Source of the DNA: Bartonella bacilliformis Ver097
Lineage (GTDB): Bacteria > Pseudomonadota > Alphaproteobacteria > Rhizobiales > Rhizobiaceae
NCBI RefSeq assembly: GCF_000709795.1
Contig: NZ_KL503802.1
Coordinates: 372,001 to 436,000 of the forward strand
Direction of reading: 5' to 3'
Length of the DNA: 64,000 nt
This document shows positions 60,871-64,000 of this stretch, piece by piece. The notes under the pieces were generated by a model. That model made no database searches, was not told the DNA's origin, and saw only the letters and a list, made by a program, of their open reading frames with translations. The stretch's first letter is position 1. Each line of letters starts with the position of its first letter. A program made the position numbers and the translations under genes.

Positions 60871-61447
60871 GGGTTTTTGTCAAAAATCTATTTTCCTATT
60901 GAGAAAGAGAGCTTTGTCTACTGAAAAGAGAGCAGGACGTGTTAACTGCTTAAGGGCTCTTTTTATAGAGGAGCAATAGCTCTGAAAACTTTTTGTGCAA
61001 AGCTTTTTTCCTCCATTGAGCCGTGTTGCTTTTTGCGCTCTCTTAAGAGAAGTTGGTTTTTTTGAGAATGTTCTCTTTTGCGGATTTTTTTATTTTTCGC
61101 TTTAAGAAAGGGGCAAATTCGAGGAGCACTTTCATATCATTGTGTTTTTTTCGGCAGACTTGGCCATCTGGCTTTTTTCCCGGTAGGCCGTGTCGTCATG
61201 TCTTTTCCAGCTGACAAAGATAGGGAGGCAAAGAGAGAAAGCGTTTTTTGAGGTATCTTCTAAGCATTTTTCGGATCTTACGTGTGTTCTTTTCAAAAAA
61301 TTCAAGATAAAGTTGAAACTCATTGTGAGTCTCGCTACTCTTGGGGCCACTTGAAAAGCTATAAACGCTTTTATCAGATTGTTTTAACAAGGATAAATGG
61401 TGAACAATATTTTATCAAAGCCTTAAAAGAAGGAAAAATCGTTTTCG
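60871..61447. other. 577-bp spacer between pal and tilS
   Basis: Related genomes have cpoB (ybgF) between pal and tilS. No intact cpoB frame is visible here, and I could not recognise a remnant by reading the frames. AAGAGAA (61045-61051) and TTCTCTT (61071-61077), followed by a T-rich stretch, might terminate pal. TCTCTTAAGAGA at 61039-61050 is a perfect 12-bp palindrome. Confidence 0.45.
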
Positions 61448-63187
61448 GTGTTTGTTAAATTAGCAAAAAATGTGTTTAAAGAGTCTGATTTTGTTCAGTG
61501 CCAGAAACTGATCTTAGCGGTTTCAGGAGGAAGTGATTCGCTAGCTTTGTTGTTTTTGCTGAGAGACTATTTCAAAACATGGTCTGCTGCTGATGAGACT
61601 GTTTCCTCAAGATCTCTTTCTTCTGAAAATATTCCTATTAAAAAAGTCCCCCCTGAAATTATTGTGGTGACAGTTGATCATCAATTGCGTGCAGAATCTG
61701 CTTTGGAAGCAGAAAATGTTGCTGCTCTTTGTCGCGCGCATCACATTAAACATGTCATTGTGCGGTGGGAAGGTGAAAAGCCAAAGACAAATATTGCTCA
61801 ACAAGCCCGTATTGCCCGCTACGATTTGCTTTTTAAAGAAGCTAAAAAACAAGGTGCAACATTGATTATGACAGGGCATACGCTCAATGATCAGGTGGAA
61901 ACTTATCATATGCGTCGTCAGCGTCTTCACAAGGGCGCTGTTATTGCTGAGCCAGAAGGAGAGGATGATACAAAGCAAGAGGCCGATATTAAGCAAAAAA
62001 TTGGAGAAAAGAAAAAAGTCAAGCCAGAGATAGGAGTTCAACCAGAGGTCCACCCAGAAAGAGGGGAAGATGCTCAGCCAAAGACAGAGTTTGCGCTCAA
62101 TGTTGTGCCACAAGAAGAGCCGAAGGCGCCAAAAAAGGCCGAGAAAGCGGTGGGTAGTGGTGTGTATCAAGAATTTACTTCTGAAAATGTGGAACAAAGT
62201 CTATCAGGTTACGATAGGAACAGCTTGTCAAGTTGTGATGGGGAAAGTGTATCACATCAGAGAGAAGAGAGTGATCTGTTCTATGAACGGGGTTTAGCCT
62301 GTATCCCGAGAGAGGCATTGTTGCGCGGCAAGGTGCGTTTGATTCGCCCTTTACTTGGCGTTAAGCGGAAAACATTGCGTGCTTATTTATCTTTGCAAGG
62401 AACATCATGGATCGATGACCCGACCAATGAAGATCGCAAATTTGAACGCGTGCGCGTGCGTCATTCTCTGCATCAACAAAAGCTTGCTGATATTGCCAAA
62501 AAGGTTAATCACGCGGCTGTGCAACGGCGCAAACAAGCACAAGATATTGCAGATTTGATTTTGGCTTTAGATATTTGTGTTGAATATGGGCACTGCTTTA
62601 TCGGCAAACCTGCATCCTTCTTACAACAGCATGTCAATTTTCCCTTTGTTGTCGGGTTATTTGTAGTGCTGATGGGGGGTAACCCTTATTTACTGTCTTC
62701 TCAAAAAGTAGCAGCACTTGGGCGGAAATTATCTTTGCAGCATCCAGAAAAACAACGTTTCACGCTGTCTGGGTCTGTTATTGAATATAATCATAAAGGC
62801 ATTGTGTGTTGGCGCGAAGCACGCAACATTAAGGAAGAGATTCTCTTCCCAGGACAAAGCTTGCTGTGGGATGGGCGCTATCAGATCATCAATCATGATG
62901 AGGAGGTTATCCGCGTTGGACCAGCAGATATTGACCATTTGAAATATTTTCTCAAACAGGGGGCTATGGATGGTGTCTTGAATTTTGAGCGGCCTCATTT
63001 CCCCTCTTTGCAGTCTCTTTTGATGATTTCGAAGAGTCAAGACGTTGATATTCCAGATTTGACTTCCCATCTCTATAGTAAGCGCAAAGTCATCATCAAA
63101 CGTATTATGGCACCCTTTGATTGGTTGTTATCACGCGAAGATGCTGCTATTGTTAATGTTGTAGAGCCTTTATTAAACATCGAGTAA
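61448..63187 (+). CDS. tilS: tRNA(Ile)-lysidine synthetase with large insertion
   Basis: TilS modifies C34 of tRNA-Ile(CAU) to lysidine so that it reads AUA. The PP-loop SGGSDS is at residues 26-31, and GHTLNDQVETYHMRR near residue 142 is the second substrate motif (His-x-x-x-Asp-Gln). Residues ~157-275 form an extra stretch rich in Glu, Lys, Gln and Ser, unlike any folded domain; then the conserved RLIRPLLGVKRKTLRAYL resumes. The total of 579 residues exceeds the usual 430-500. The start is GTG 61448 with a distant AAGGA. Frame and ends are intact, so it is likely functional. Confidence 0.9.
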   Translation: MFVKLAKNVFKESDFVQCQKLILAVSGGSDSLALLFLLRDYFKTWSAADETVSSRSLSSENIPIKKVPPEIIVVTVDHQLRAESALEAENVAALCRAHHIKHVIVRWEGEKPKTNIAQQARIARYDLLFKEAKKQGATLIMTGHTLNDQVETYHMRRQRLHKGAVIAEPEGEDDTKQEADIKQKIGEKKKVKPEIGVQPEVHPERGEDAQPKTEFALNVVPQEEPKAPKKAEKAVGSGVYQEFTSENVEQSLSGYDRNSLSSCDGESVSHQREESDLFYERGLACIPREALLRGKVRLIRPLLGVKRKTLRAYLSLQGTSWIDDPTNEDRKFERVRVRHSLHQQKLADIAKKVNHAAVQRRKQAQDIADLILALDICVEYGHCFIGKPASFLQQHVNFPFVVGLFVVLMGGNPYLLSSQKVAALGRKLSLQHPEKQRFTLSGSVIEYNHKGIVCWREARNIKEEILFPGQSLLWDGRYQIINHDEEVIRVGPADIDHLKYFLKQGAMDGVLNFERPHFPSLQSLLMISKSQDVDIPDLTSHLYSKRKVIIKRIMAPFDWLLSREDAAIVNVVEPLLNIE

Positions 63188-63309
63188 AAGAATTGAAAAA
63201 AATTATTCTAAAAGATAAGAAACCGCTTTCTTTCTCTTGGCAAGGCTGAGACAAGATTATATGCTATAAAGACTTCTTCGAGAACCTGTATCTGATAAAT
63301 GGGCCAAAT

Positions 63310-64000
63310 ATGAATTCTAATTTTCGATCCTTGATGATTTGGGGCCTTATCGCCTTAGTTTTAATCGTTTTATTTTCTTTTTTTAATGGCAATAGGCAAC
63401 GCGCCAGCAATGGTGAGGTTTCTTATTCCGAATTTTTACAAAAGATTGACAGTAATGAGTTGAAAACTGTGACCATCCAAGGTCAAAAATTAACAGGGCA
63501 AACGGCGGATCGTCGCACAATTTCAACTTATGCGCCAAGAGATCCCAGTTTGGTACAAAGATTAGATACAAACAAAGTCAATATTAGAGCTGTGCCCGAA
63601 AGCTCTGGCAATAGCATTTTCCTCAATTTATTATTCTCACTGCTTCCTGTTCTGATTATTGTTGGGGCATGGATCTTCTTTATGCGGCAAATGCAAGGGG
63701 GATCACGCGGTGCCCTGGGTTTTGGAAAATCAAAAGCAAAATTGCTAACAGAAGCGCAAGGGCGTGTCACCTTTAAAGATGTTGCTGGGGTTGAAGAAGC
63801 TAAACAAGATTTACAAGAAATTGTCGATTTTTTGCGTGAACCACAAAAATTTCAGCGTTTAGGGGGGCGTATCCCACGAGGCGTTTTGTTGGTGGGGCCG
63901 CCAGGAACCGGAAAAACATTGTTAGCACGCTCTATTGCTGGGGAAGCCAATGTGCCGTTTTTCACCATTTCAGGGTCAGATTTTGTTGAAATGTTTGTTG
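63310..64000 (+). CDS. ftsH: ATP-dependent membrane protease FtsH, N-terminal part (cut by window edge)
   Basis: The first 230 residues of FtsH, a membrane AAA+ zinc protease that degrades RpoH and faulty membrane proteins. Two membrane segments (about residues 7-25 and 101-121) flank a periplasmic domain. The AAA module opens with [16 protein letters not shown] and Walker [13 protein letters not shown]. The frame stays open to the window end, so the Walker B and HEXXH parts are not seen. It lies 122 bp after tilS, the usual order in related genomes. Confidence 0.96.
   Translation, partial: MNSNFRSLMIWGLIALVLIVLFSFFNGNRQRASNGEVSYSEFLQKIDSNELKTVTIQGQKLTGQTADRRTISTYAPRDPSLVQRLDTNKVNIRAVPESSGNSIFLNLLFSLLPVLIIVGAWIFFMRQMQGGSRGALGFGKSKAKLLTEAQGRVTFKDVAGVEEAKQDLQEIVDFLREPQKFQRLGGRIPRGVLLVGPPGTGKTLLARSIAGEANVPFFTISGSDFVEMFV

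Noticed and set aside
61132-61390. Minus-strand frames of 64-72 codons between pal and tilS
   Set aside because: Mutually overlapping, no ribosome site, no resemblance to CpoB or other families.

Overview
The window reads as ordinary chromosome of a small-genome, AT-rich alphaproteobacterium of the order Hyphomicrobiales (Rhizobiales). The best fit is Bartonella. The grounds are atpHAGDC next to priA; ruvCAB-ybgC-tolQRAB; zapA-DUF4164-tkt-gap-pgk-fda; alphaproteobacterial regulators (GapR, RcdA, TrcR, CarD, RpoH); and unusually long gene-poor spacers full of decayed repeats. The genus call rests on gene content and recalled protein similarity, not on a search.

Layout. 1-3.3 kb: the end of an ftsE gene, acs and yggS, all on the minus strand. 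3.6-6.8 kb: leuS-lptE. 7.1-16.7 kb: a transaldolase-like aldolase, priA, an unknown exported protein, and the F1 ATPase operon atpHAGDC. 16.7-19.4 kb: an EmrB/EmrA-type efflux pair. 19.9-23.6 kb: ispG, ispA, mtgA, rpmF. 23.9-29.7 kb: carD, fdxA, an apparent helicase C-terminal remnant, rpoH and an M48 lipoprotein protease. 29.9-34.3 kb: thiN, a glycine-zipper lipoprotein, an ABC-F ATPase, gapR and a DUF1036 protein. 34.7-41.3 kb: zapA, DUF4164, then the carbon genes tkt-gap-pgk-fda. 41.7-48.6 kb (minus strand): ruvCAB-ybgC-tolQRAB. 49.1-57.5 kb: rcdA, opgC-like, a ThiE-like protein, a Sel1-repeat protein, efp, suhB, an MsbA-like exporter, rpmE. 58.1-64 kb: yebC (minus strand), then trcR, pal, tilS and the start of ftsH.

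How the genes work together. Most are housekeeping: central carbon flow (tkt, gap, pgk, fda, acs), ATP synthesis, isoprenoid supply (ispG, ispA), envelope building and stability (lptE, mtgA, Tol-Pal, opgC, MsbA-like), recombination and replication restart (ruvCAB, priA), translation (leuS, efp, rpmE, rpmF, tilS) and cell-cycle or stress control (rcdA, trcR, gapR, carD, rpoH, ftsH). The Tol-Pal cluster is split. tolB ends on the minus strand near 41.7 kb, while pal-tilS-ftsH lie on the plus strand from 60.4 kb. This is what an inversion of the block between them would leave.

The most unusual signal is outside the genes. Several spacers carry degenerate tandem copies of the end of the adjacent gene: the yggS 5' end, the ispA 3' end, the 3' end of the MsbA-like gene, and weakly the yebC 3' end. 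Other spacers hold short decayed repeats, a purine tract of about 270 bp, a perfect 24-bp palindrome and a stem-closed element of about 170 nt that may be a structured RNA. I see no phage, insertion sequence, tRNA, rRNA, CRISPR array or secretion system, and no clear novel defence or biosynthetic system.
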